Source of the DNA: Candidatus Kapaibacterium sp. | GTDB taxonomy: Bacteria > Bacteroidota > Ignavibacteria > Kapaibacteriales > UBA7675 | Assembly: GCA_028284775.1 (NCBI GenBank) | Contig: JANQRB010000025.1 | Coordinates: 62,001-126,000 of the forward strand | DNA: 64,000 nucleotides | Reading direction: 5' to 3' | Shown here: positions 57,022 to 64,000 of the stretch, in pieces | How positions within the stretch are numbered: the stretch's first letter is position 1 | How the letters are laid out: the number at the start of each line of letters is the position of its first letter | Notes under the pieces: generated by a model | The model's input: only the letters and a program-made list of their open reading frames with translations | Databases searched by the model: none | Told to the model about the DNA's origin: nothing | Translations under genes and position numbers: made by a program

Positions 57022-58129
57022 GAAATCTCCGTGTAAAAAGAATAATAACGGAATGAATTTTTTGTGACTATTGTAGAATTTTCAAGTTTTCTACGGCTGC
57101 ACCCTTAGAATGATCGTCGAGGCAGACCGTCAGGAAAATGTTCGCCCCCTATGATTCCTGACCCCGCTTCAGATTTCCCCTGAACGCCGATGAAGCTGGG
57201 CCGAAATGCCACAGTTTGGAGCAGGAACACATACGCCGGTCTCGATTTTGAGCAAAGCCTAGATAGCGCCATGCCTGTTCGCAACGGCGTAGGACTATTG
57301 GAAATGCGTAGCTTGCCAGGCAAGCTGCAGTTGTGAATGCTGCCGATGACGACGAGACGTAGGCTGTAGCCATAGAGTCGCCCGTTCGTCCAATGGCGAC
57401 CCGGCCACACTTATGACGCCGCAACGAATCGAGACGGGACGCACATGGTTGCGTCGCCCGGCGATGCTTTGACGGATGCACTTCGGCGTGAAAAGTTAAA
57501 TCAGCTTCGCTGCCGGCCCCTTGTCTCTGGGACAGAGCCCGATACCGGCTACGACACTTAGCTATCGGAGGCAAAGCGTGCGCAGCGGTAGGTCGCTGTA
57601 AGGGAAATGCGCTTATCGGCGAATCAATGCGATCGCCAATAGTCCCTTCCATAAAACCTCCAGTCAGGGGAATAGTCGTTAAGGAGTTTGAACTATAATA
57701 ATTGGAGATTACGGAGTTTTTGTACCGAAAGAACGATCGCGCGGTGATTGGCTGTTTCGCTTGATTTGTACCGGATTTCCGAAGTAATGGTTGCCTATGT
57801 TACTATTGCTATGCCATGGAATCAGCGCCGCGCGGGTACTACCGATTTAATAACATAGCTAAAATAGCGATAAAAAATTCACCGCAAAATTATTTGCGAT
57901 TGCGATCCGGATTGCTCAGTGTATTCGACAGCTACAATAAACTAGTGCTCTCTGCAGTTGGTACCGCCGCTTGCTGAAAGCCTTTGATCTAAGGAACTAA
58001 ATCAGCGAAGCTGCCGAATTTCGAGGCAAAAACTACGAAAATTTTAGCAATGGCAAAATAGGGAATCAAGATAAATTTTCATTAACTGTCCGGATCCAGC
58101 GCAGTCGATTTTTTATCCGCTTAGGCAAT
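57022..58129. other. 1.1 kb stretch without an intact gene; stub of a third tail-collar gene
   Basis: An SD (GGAGG) and the codons of MEGTIG stand on minus at 57635-57665, the usual opening of the tail-collar family (compare MEGMIG at 56297). After that the frame runs to 57149 with unrelated sequence. The region to 58129 is A/T-rich, with only scattered stops and short frames. A 6-base-stem hairpin (GTAGAA...TTCTAC) lies at 57073-57094. It also contains the 3' side of mnmA. Confidence 0.5.
57149..57652 (-). pseudogene. Possible remnant of a third tail-collar gene
   Basis: A 167-codon frame that starts with GGAGG, TTTT, ATG and MEGTIGDRI, like the first residues of the two intact tail-collar proteins to its left. 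The rest does not resemble the family: it is Arg/Ser/Ala-rich and lacks the LFAGNFAPR, LPDLRGR and HxHxLN motifs. I read it as a gene start joined to foreign or scrambled DNA by deletion or insertion. It may be a coincidence of seven codons, so the call is tentative. Confidence 0.3.
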
Positions 58130-59185
58130 TCATTCGATGATACCGCCCCCCAGGCAAAGGTCGGCCGAATAAAATATGGCGAACTGACCGGAGGCGATGC
58201 CGGTATCGCCCTGCTCCATCCGCAGCCACCAGCGCTTCCCGCCCAGCGGCAGCAGACGACAGGCCGTTGATGCCGGACCGTGCCGCAGTTTAACGCGGAT
58301 CTGATCCGAGGCAAGGGGCGCGGCGTCAATCCAATGACCATCGGCCACGGTGAGGGAAAGTTTCGCCCGCCCCGTCAGGCGGGTACCGTGAGTGACATAC
58401 ACAATGTTTTGTTCGGTATCTTTTTGCGCGACAAACCAAGGGCCGCCGCTGAGCCCAAGGCCCTGCCGCTGGCCGATCGTGTAAAACCAGAAGCCCTGGT
58501 GTTCGCCCAGTACGCGACCGCTGCCGAGCTCTTTGATCGGACCGCTGCGCTCGCCCAGGTGAAATTTTACGAAGTCGCGATACTGAATTTTGCCAAGGAA
58601 ACAGATGCCCTGGCTGTCTTTACGGTCTTTGTTGGGCAGATTCATGGAGTCGGCGAGGGTCCGGACTTCCGCTTTAGTATAGCGGCCGAGCGGAAAAAGC
58701 GCGCGTCCGAGCTGCGCCTGGCTGAGGTGCGAAAGAAAGTAGGTTTGGTCTTTGATGGGGTCGGCGGCCGTTTTCAGCACAAAGCGGCTCTCTACTTGTT
58801 CCACCGCGGCATAGTGTCCCGAAGCAACCTTGTGATAGGAGTCATCGAGGCGCGTAAAAAATTCGCCGTATTTGATGCGTTGATTGCAAAAGATATCCGG
58901 GCTGGGAGTCCGACCTGCTTTCAGCTCCCGCAAGGCATAGCCCACCACTTTGTCGAGATATTCCGTCTGCAGCGAAATGATATGCAGCGGAACACCGGCG
59001 CGTTCACAAACTTCGCGGGCATAGCTCAGGTCCTCTTCCCAGGGACAATCGCCCAGATAGGCGAGTTCGTCTTCGAGCCAGATTTTCAGGTAGTATGCAC
59101 TGAGCTCGTGCCCTCCCTCCTCTTTTAAGAGATTGAGCGCCACGGAGGAATCGACGCCGCCGGACAGTAAAACGGCAATTTTCAT
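58130..59185 (-). CDS. mnmA: tRNA-specific 2-thiouridylase MnmA
   Basis: A 351-aa cytoplasmic enzyme that puts sulfur on C2 of wobble uridine-34 in tRNA-Lys, Glu and Gln, using ATP and a persulfide sulfur donor. The ATP-PPase loop SGGVDSS is at 8-14. The two catalytic Cys are at about 100 (SPDIFCNQRIKYGEF) and 195 (DSQGICFLG). Family motifs KDQTYFLSHL and YTIGQRQGLGL are present, and a beta-barrel ends the protein (GQFAIFYSAD). Length is normal. It stands alone, with a separate T9SS cargo gene 342 bases upstream and a 1.1 kb gap downstream. Confidence 0.97.
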   Translation of the reverse strand: MKIAVLLSGGVDSSVALNLLKEEGGHELSAYYLKIWLEDELAYLGDCPWEEDLSYAREVCERAGVPLHIISLQTEYLDKVVGYALRELKAGRTPSPDIFCNQRIKYGEFFTRLDDSYHKVASGHYAAVEQVESRFVLKTAADPIKDQTYFLSHLSQAQLGRALFPLGRYTKAEVRTLADSMNLPNKDRKDSQGICFLGKIQYRDFVKFHLGERSGPIKELGSGRVLGEHQGFWFYTIGQRQGLGLSGGPWFVAQKDTEQNIVYVTHGTRLTGRAKLSLTVADGHWIDAAPLASDQIRVKLRHGPASTACRLLPLGGKRWWLRMEQGDTGIASGQFAIFYSADLCLGGGIIE

Positions 59186-59527
59186 TGCTTAACCAATGCT
59201 GCTGCTAATGAGAATCAACAAGAGCTTCTAAGACTCGTTCTGGCGGCAATTATTATACCTGCGAAAGAACACCTTGGCAAAGAGCAGCGGTGGCGGCCTC
59301 GAATCGCAGAAGAACCGATCAGCTCAGCCTAGAACAGCGCAGGCGTGGTTCGCCATTGCCCGCCGCGAGGGATCCGCAAGCCTGTCCCGATGATGAATTA
59401 TTTCACCGGTCGGAGGCATATCCCGATGCGAGCAGCGACGACCACACCTTCGCGGGTGGGCGCTCCCCAAAAGGAGCGCCCGGCTTGAAATCAAGCTTCT
59501 GCAGGATTGCCGACAAGCGGCCTCGGT
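59186..59527. other. Intergenic region between mnmA and the SdrD-repeat gene
   Basis: No credible gene. It carries the hairpin described at 59458-59481 and otherwise nothing I can name; it must hold the mnmA promoter. Confidence 0.45.
59458..59481 (-). terminator. GC-rich hairpin after the SdrD-repeat gene
   Basis: A 9-base stem (GGGCGCTCC at 59458-59466, GGAGCGCCC at 59473-59481) with a 6-base loop lies 46 bases past the stop of the SdrD-repeat gene. There is no T-run on the minus strand, so it may be a weak terminator or only a 3' stabilising structure. Confidence 0.5.
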
Positions 59528-61513
59528 CTATTCAACCACGAAGTTGAGGGTCTGCACTTGATTGCCCAAGCGCAGGAGCAACTGATAACTGCCGGCGGGC
59601 AGACTGGCAATGTCATGGTTGAGTTCGTGCTGGCCGGCGGCCCTGAATCCGCTTGCCACAATGGCGATCTGACGACCCTGCAAGTCATAGACTTCGATCG
59701 AGGCATTGCCGCCTTCCTGCAGCTCGTAGCTGATCGACAGTTTATCGGAGGCCGGATTGGGCCTGGTGCTCAATGACTTGATGAGCTGCGTCTGATCGAC
59801 GGCAACCGAAGACGTCGGCGACCGATCATCATCATTCCATTGCGTCACCGGCGGCACATCACAGCAATTCAGGAAATCGATGTGATCGAGCGTATCGCAA
59901 TACTTAACATCAACGGTCCAACAGCCGGTAGTCGGATTGGTCGGGAAACAGGTCGGACGCAGCTCTTCGCAGATTTCGTAGGTGCCGGGCTTGACCCAGA
60001 AGCAATAGACTCCTTTGTCATTAGTCGTTGTCGTCATGGTATTGCCGTTGACATCGGTCAGCGTAATTACCCAGCCGCCCACTTTCCGATCTTCGGTGGG
60101 ATCGTAAACGCCGTCGCAGTTAACGTCCCAGATTTTACATCCCTGAATTTTGCTGAGCTTGGTGTTGCCGAAATCGAGGTTGCGCAGCGTGTCGCAGAAG
60201 TCGACTGTGACCGTATGGCAGGGATCATCCTTGGGGAAGGTTTGCTGCCAGCCCTCGCGAGGGCACTCGCAGATAATATAGGTGCCCGGCTTAACCAGGA
60301 AACAGTATTTACCGTCGGCGTCTGTAAAGGTCGTGTCGATCGGCTGACCGTCTTCGTTTTTCAGCACGATTTTCCAATCCGGCACCTTGTTTTCATTATC
60401 ATCGAACTTGCAGTTACAATTGGCGTCTTCCCATTTACAGCCTTCAAGTTTGCTGTACTTGAAATTGCCGAAATCGAGATCCGTTATCGTCTCGCAAAAG
60501 CCGATAACCACGGTATAGCAGCCATCGTCGGCGGGCAGCGTCTGGGTCCAGCCGGTCTGCTGATCTTCGCAGATCACATAGGTACCCGGCTTAACAAAGA
60601 AGCAGTAATTGCCGTCGGCATCGGTTACCACCGTTTGCCCGCTGCCGCCGTTCGCCGAGGTCAACTTAATTGTCCAGCCGCCCAGGCCGGGCTCGCCGGG
60701 ATCTTTAACGCCGTCACAGTCCCAGTCTGCAAACTTCATGCCCTGTATTTTACTGTATTTAAAATTGCCGAAGTCAATGTCTGTCACCGTCTCGCACTCG
60801 CCGACCGTGACAATGTGTTTCCCCGGCGGATCGGCGGTCGTCGAAGGAAATGTCTGAATCCAGCCGGGCTTCAGCACTTCGCAGACCTTGTAGGTGCCCG
60901 GCGGCACACAGATACAATAATTGCCTTCGGCATCCGTGGTCGCGGCCCAACAGTTATCGACAATAATGCACCAGCCTTCCAGCCCCGGCTCGCCATCTTC
61001 CTTGATGCCGTTGCAGTTGTAATCAGCCCACTTCATACCCTTGATGAAGCCCGCTTTGTAACAGCCGAAGTCAGCGATCGCTACATCGCCCGGTTTCAGC
61101 GGACCAATCGTGTGTTTGCCATTGCATGGAAAGGTCGTTTTCCATCCTGGCTGCTGCACATTAATCACGCTATAGATCTGCCCGCCGTTAATTTTTACTT
61201 CATAGCAGCCGGCCTCGTCGGTCGTCGTCGAGAATACTTCCTTGTCCTGATTGATAAAGATTATTTTGCAGTCGGGAACTGTTCGCTCGTTATCGTCGAA
61301 GACGCAATTGGCGTTGGCGTCATACCAGTACTTACCTTTTACCGTCACCTCGGCTGCCAGCGTGCCCGCTGTTACGAAGGCAAAAACTGCCGCCACGACG
61401 CTAATGCGGGCCACGGCGTTCAGGGCTCCGGCTACCACTGGCTTTCCGGTCAAGGCCGAACCGAACAATTCTGCAAGAAACGATCGACGTAAAATGTGTT
61501 GATGTACCATCAT
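59528..61513 (-). CDS. Cysteine-rich SdrD-B-like repeat protein with T9SS sorting domain
   Basis: 661 aa, exported. A long N-terminal leader of about 54 residues (basic head, then SVVAAVFAFVTAGTLAAEV) is followed by five SdrD_B-type repeats of about 95-105 residues. Each repeat begins with a GxKxxD-x-N-C-(D/N)-x-x-x-x-D/E-x-E element and has the phrase DADGxYCFxVxPGTYxICE. The D-x-N-C-D loops look like Ca2+ binding sites, and each repeat carries five or more Cys. A short acidic linker leads to a T9SS domain (RPNPASDKLSI, YDLQGRQIAIV, PAGSYQLLL, LNFVVE). In Staphylococcus such repeats form rigid surface stalks; the Cys content here is much higher. ATG at 61513, ATG at 61510 possible. Confidence 0.9.
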   Translation of the reverse strand: MMVHQHILRRSFLAELFGSALTGKPVVAGALNAVARISVVAAVFAFVTAGTLAAEVTVKGKYWYDANANCVFDDNERTVPDCKIIFINQDKEVFSTTTDEAGCYEVKINGGQIYSVINVQQPGWKTTFPCNGKHTIGPLKPGDVAIADFGCYKAGFIKGMKWADYNCNGIKEDGEPGLEGWCIIVDNCWAATTDAEGNYCICVPPGTYKVCEVLKPGWIQTFPSTTADPPGKHIVTVGECETVTDIDFGNFKYSKIQGMKFADWDCDGVKDPGEPGLGGWTIKLTSANGGSGQTVVTDADGNYCFFVKPGTYVICEDQQTGWTQTLPADDGCYTVVIGFCETITDLDFGNFKYSKLEGCKWEDANCNCKFDDNENKVPDWKIVLKNEDGQPIDTTFTDADGKYCFLVKPGTYIICECPREGWQQTFPKDDPCHTVTVDFCDTLRNLDFGNTKLSKIQGCKIWDVNCDGVYDPTEDRKVGGWVITLTDVNGNTMTTTTNDKGVYCFWVKPGTYEICEELRPTCFPTNPTTGCWTVDVKYCDTLDHIDFLNCCDVPPVTQWNDDDRSPTSSVAVDQTQLIKSLSTRPNPASDKLSISYELQEGGNASIEVYDLQGRQIAIVASGFRAAGQHELNHDIASLPAGSYQLLLRLGNQVQTLNFVVE

Positions 61514-62277
61514 TGAAGCACCAAAAAAAGTGAAGAAAAGAGATGACTGCTCCTGTGGAGTTTATTCCTTAGTTCAGGAGTAAGGTCATTGATTTAAAGT
61601 ATGGCGATCTCTGCCCTTGCGTATCGCCGGCAGTGTGTTAACAGAGTTTCAGTACTGCTTAAAACTAAACTTCATGTCCGGCAGCGACCCAAAGCGACAG
61701 GGCGGATCACAATGCTAGCCGATGGACTTCCGGGTGAACTACGGGATGTAAACTCATGAAGTGCCTTTGTCGGTTCGACCTTTTCTTAGTGCGGCGTTTA
61801 CATCCTCAAAGCTAAAAGGCAGCATTGCTTAGTTGTCGCGTAAAAAAAAGTGTAGATCGCGTACGATAACAGTGCGGTTTGTACTCAAGGTCACAAGACG
61901 AAACTTCGATTGCCGACGAACCTTTCCTGACTTTAGGCAGTGAGTCTCAACAAAGGAACGCGGCTGTAATGCGAATTCTATTTGGAATGATTGTTTGTGC
62001 AAATCACACCGGCAGCTATTACACCGGCGGACTCGGCGTACGTGACGTTTGCTCTTGCTGAAAAGCGGGAAAATATACGCAAAGGCCCGCAAGCAAGTCA
62101 ATCAGAGTATTTCTGATTTTTCCCTAAGGGTTTCCCTTAGTGCCCGAGTAGTGCTCGGAAGCTCGCCGGCCGGCAGCGTTTGGATAAATGGCCATTTAGC
62201 GGGATTTTCGGACTGGTGCAATCTTTTACCGGCACCGGCTGGCTTCGTCTCTGTATAATATTTTATTGTGATTGACT
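61514..62277. other. Divergent intergenic region
   Basis: 764 bases between the leftward SdrD-repeat gene and the rightward EI24 gene. Short frames overlap on both strands and are not convincing. Hairpins occur at 62100-62118 (AATCAGA...TCTGATT, followed by T residues on plus) and 62124-62140 (CTAAGGG-TTT-CCCTTAG). A TATAAT box at 62254-62259 is a fair -10 candidate for the EI24 gene. Confidence 0.45.
62254..62259 (+). promoter_or_regulatory. Candidate -10 box for the EI24 gene
   Basis: TATAAT lies 18 bases before the ATG at 62278. A good -35 box at the normal distance is not seen, so only the -10 part is supported. The short leader would leave room for little or no ribosome binding site. 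Confidence 0.35.
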
Positions 62278-63066
62278 ATGGCTGATACGACAGGCGCGCA
62301 CAAACAAACGGCTCGGGGGCTTCACTTCTTCAGCATCTTGCAGGGAGCGCGCGCGGCTCTAAAGAGCATCGACGGTCTGCGGGCGCGTATGTGGCAGGGA
62401 TTCTGGGTTAATTTCATTGTGTTTCTGGCACTGACGATAGCATTTAATGTAGCCCTGTACATTTTTGTCATGGACCCGCTGGTAGCGTATATTTTTGGTG
62501 AAGACAGCGCCTGGCATAACTTCGGCGCCGTGCTGGGATGGCTGCTGCAATTTGTGATAGCTGCGGTGGTGGCAGTGATAGGTCTGCGCTTCACGATAGC
62601 GCTCACGGCCCTGTGGTATGAAGGGCTGGTCACCAAAATAATCGCGCATTTCAGGGACGTACCGCAAATGCCCTTCTCGTGGTCCCAGACCGTCAAAGGC
62701 ATTGGGTCGGCTCTGCTGGGGGCGATTCGCGATATCGCTATCGGTGTCGTGCTGTTGGCGATCGGATTTATCTCGATGGTGGGCACGCCGCTGGTCCTGG
62801 TCGCGGAAGCCTTCCTGGCCGGCAAGGGCCTCGTCGGAACGTATACAGACACCCTGAAAAGCAACGGTCTGCCACTCGATGCGCTTCGCAAGCCGCTAAA
62901 GTGGCTGCCGCTGCAAGTAGGAGCGCTGCCGATGCTACTGGCGCTCATTCCCTTTGTCGGCTGGGTCCTGATGCCGATAGCCTCGCTTTACCTTGTGATT
63001 GGGCTGACCTGGGAATGTGAACAACTGCAGCAGAAGACATTGAATTCGGAAGAGCCTCCACACTGA
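62278..63066 (+). CDS. EI24/CysZ-family membrane protein
   Basis: 262 aa with four or more transmembrane helices (about 48-70, 85-107, 144-175 and 217-246), a layout and sequence similar to EI24/CysZ proteins, which in bacteria import sulfate or are of unknown role. The usual phrases are seen: WQGFWVNFIVFLAL, the re-entrant DIAIGVVLLAIGFI, and the end GWVLMPIASLYLVIGLTWE. A cytoplasmic N-terminal helix precedes the first segment. The start is taken at the ATG at 62278; a TTG two codons upstream is open. It stands alone on plus, convergent with the OmpA-family gene. Sulfate transport is possible but unproven. Confidence 0.85.
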   Translation: MADTTGAHKQTARGLHFFSILQGARAALKSIDGLRARMWQGFWVNFIVFLALTIAFNVALYIFVMDPLVAYIFGEDSAWHNFGAVLGWLLQFVIAAVVAVIGLRFTIALTALWYEGLVTKIIAHFRDVPQMPFSWSQTVKGIGSALLGAIRDIAIGVVLLAIGFISMVGTPLVLVAEAFLAGKGLVGTYTDTLKSNGLPLDALRKPLKWLPLQVGALPMLLALIPFVGWVLMPIASLYLVIGLTWECEQLQQKTLNSEEPPH

Positions 63067-63154
63067 CAGATCCGACAAGTCGGCCCACCCTTTCCCGCTT
63101 CGTTACTCAGCTGCGCTCCGGACAAGTTGCAGACCGGCAGCGAGCGGGATTTAG

Positions 63155-63622
63155 TTATGATCCGGGCGACTGGATGCTGATCTCCACCGTTCGCGAATAA
63201 AATCGCCCTTCCGGACTGTCGTTGCGGAAGAGAATTTCGTCATTGGCAACAGCCTGCAGTCGGATATCTGCCGCTACGGTATTGCGCCGCAGATAGCTTT
63301 CAACACTCCGGCAACGCTGAAGCGCCAATTCACGGTTGCGCCGCGGGTTTCCGATCACGTCGGTAAATCCGCGAATAAAAATCTGCGTCTCTGGCGTGAT
63401 GAAGCGTTTAACATAATCGAGTGTCTGCAGATGCCGCGCAGAAAGATCGGCAGCATCAAAGGCGAAGAGCATCAACCTGAAGCTAAGACGTAAGGGCTGC
63501 GATGTCGACGGCGCCACCCCGTCCTGCACTCTGTGGCCGGGCACTGTACTGTCGGGCAAGGCGGCCAGGGCGGATTGGCAGGCAAAAATCAGACCCACGA
63601 CAAGAAGCAATTCATATCGCAT
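63155..63622 (-). CDS. OmpA-family periplasmic/outer-membrane protein
   Basis: About 155 aa. A signal peptide (MRYELLLVVGLIFACQSALA) is followed by an OmpA_C-like domain that binds peptidoglycan: FAFDAADLSARHLQTLDYV, then IRGFTDVIGNPRRNRELALQRCRSVESYL, the family's T-D-x-x-G-x-x-x-x-N-x-x-L-x-x-x-R signature. The N-terminal barrel of classical OmpA is absent. I use the ATG at 63622, where the signal peptide begins; a frame open to 63769 adds 49 unlikely residues. It is the last gene in the window and is convergent with the EI24 gene, 88 bases apart. Confidence 0.88.
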   Translation of the reverse strand: MRYELLLVVGLIFACQSALAALPDSTVPGHRVQDGVAPSTSQPLRLSFRLMLFAFDAADLSARHLQTLDYVKRFITPETQIFIRGFTDVIGNPRRNRELALQRCRSVESYLRRNTVAADIRLQAVANDEILFRNDSPEGRFYSRTVEISIQSPGS

Positions 63623-64000
63623 TATTCGATTCCTCAATTCACTTAAAAACTCGAGACTGCCGCGCCTGACGCTCCGACTCGAAAAGCCGAAAAGTGCCGG
63701 GACTGAGCAATTAAACAGGATGTGCTGCATTGGCAGCAAGAAGTTACATCCGGTCCGCTCGCTTTGCATGCTGGTGGCTGCGGCAGGATCATTGCGAGCT
63801 CGTCACTATTGCATGTACTGATTTGTCCCAGCAATACGAAAGGCTGCCTGTCAACTGCCGACCGGTGGTCTGATCACTCAGCGCGTTTATAGTTGCCTAG
63901 GGCAGTGATCCTCCAGTTGAAGCGGCGATCTGCGGCCTTCGATTTCAGGTCTGCAATCCGCGGGAATTTTCTAACTTGTATGTTATGCAAAAAACAGCGG
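63623..64000. other. Upstream region at the right edge
   Basis: These 378 bases lie before the OmpA-family gene and run to the window edge. Small frames are present but none is supported. Nothing else of note is seen. Confidence 0.4.

Noticed and set aside
59840..61492. 550-codon plus-strand frame over the SdrD-repeat gene
   Set aside because: Antisense to a repeat-rich gene; its own repeats only mirror those of the real protein.
49146..61513. CRISPR or tandem DNA array in the repeat-rich genes
   Set aside because: The repeats are protein-level domains of 60-110 residues with diverged DNA, without short identical repeats and unique spacers.
1..64000. tRNA or rRNA genes
   Set aside because: No clover-leaf with a GGTTCGAATCC-type arm or conserved rRNA segment was found on either strand by eye; a tRNAscan run would be decisive.

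Overview
The window reads as a chromosomal segment of a secretion-rich member of the Bacteroidota/Chlorobiota/Kapabacteria side of the FCB group. The main clue is that six separate proteins end in a type IX secretion (T9SS) C-terminal sorting domain, with a PNP-type start (such as FPNP), a glycine-rich turn and a closing V-x-x. Other clues are a LytS/LytTR system with a Reg_prop propeller sensor, a long-form IspG with an inserted domain, and one good promoter of the TTG-N19-TAnnTTTG type. The DNA is moderately GC-rich; a more exact taxon cannot be named from the sequence alone. Most genes lie on the minus strand. No tRNA, rRNA, CRISPR array or intact insertion sequence was seen.

Regions. (1) 0-8.5 kb: a repeat-propeller T9SS cargo, a 1.7 kb stretch without a convincing gene, then a coupled histidine kinase and LytTR regulator. 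(2) 9.4-32.8 kb: seven minus-strand genes in one tightly spaced series. In transcription order they are a VCBS/ASPIC propeller T9SS cargo, an OmpH/Skp-like chaperone, a small lipoprotein-like protein, a 2684-aa SpvB/Tc-like giant, a small Cys-containing exported protein, an SBBP propeller protein and a 2318-aa RHS-core giant with an A/T-rich C-terminal tip. This is the most unusual part of the window. (3) 33.2-35.7 kb, plus strand: an ECF sigma factor and a membrane-anchored partner that ends, oddly, in a T9SS sorting domain. (4) 35.8-39.9 kb: a small metabolic or detoxification island with an aldo/keto reductase, an alpha/beta hydrolase, a thioredoxin-reductase-like flavoprotein and a TetR regulator with a visible operator/promoter, plus a paired-hairpin repeat. 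(5) 40.5-48.7 kb: ispG, a 1.65-kilo-residue propeller/choice-of-anchor protein and a phosphodiester glycosidase. (6) 49.1-57.0 kb: a 2107-aa composite adhesin-like T9SS cargo behind a clear terminator, and two tandem tail-collar proteins, with the apparent stub of a third at 57.65 kb. (7) 58.1-63.6 kb: mnmA, a Cys-rich SdrD-repeat T9SS cargo, an EI24/CysZ-like membrane protein and an OmpA-family protein.

Working together. Housekeeping functions are few (ispG for isoprenoid precursors, mnmA for tRNA 2-thiolation). Most of the DNA encodes envelope and extracellular proteins: T9SS cargo, envelope chaperone and lipoprotein, giant YD/RHS shells, tail-collar proteins and OmpA. Two surface-type regulatory modules (HK/LytTR and sigma/anti-sigma) flank the 23 kb giant-protein cluster. 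That they control it is an inference from position only.
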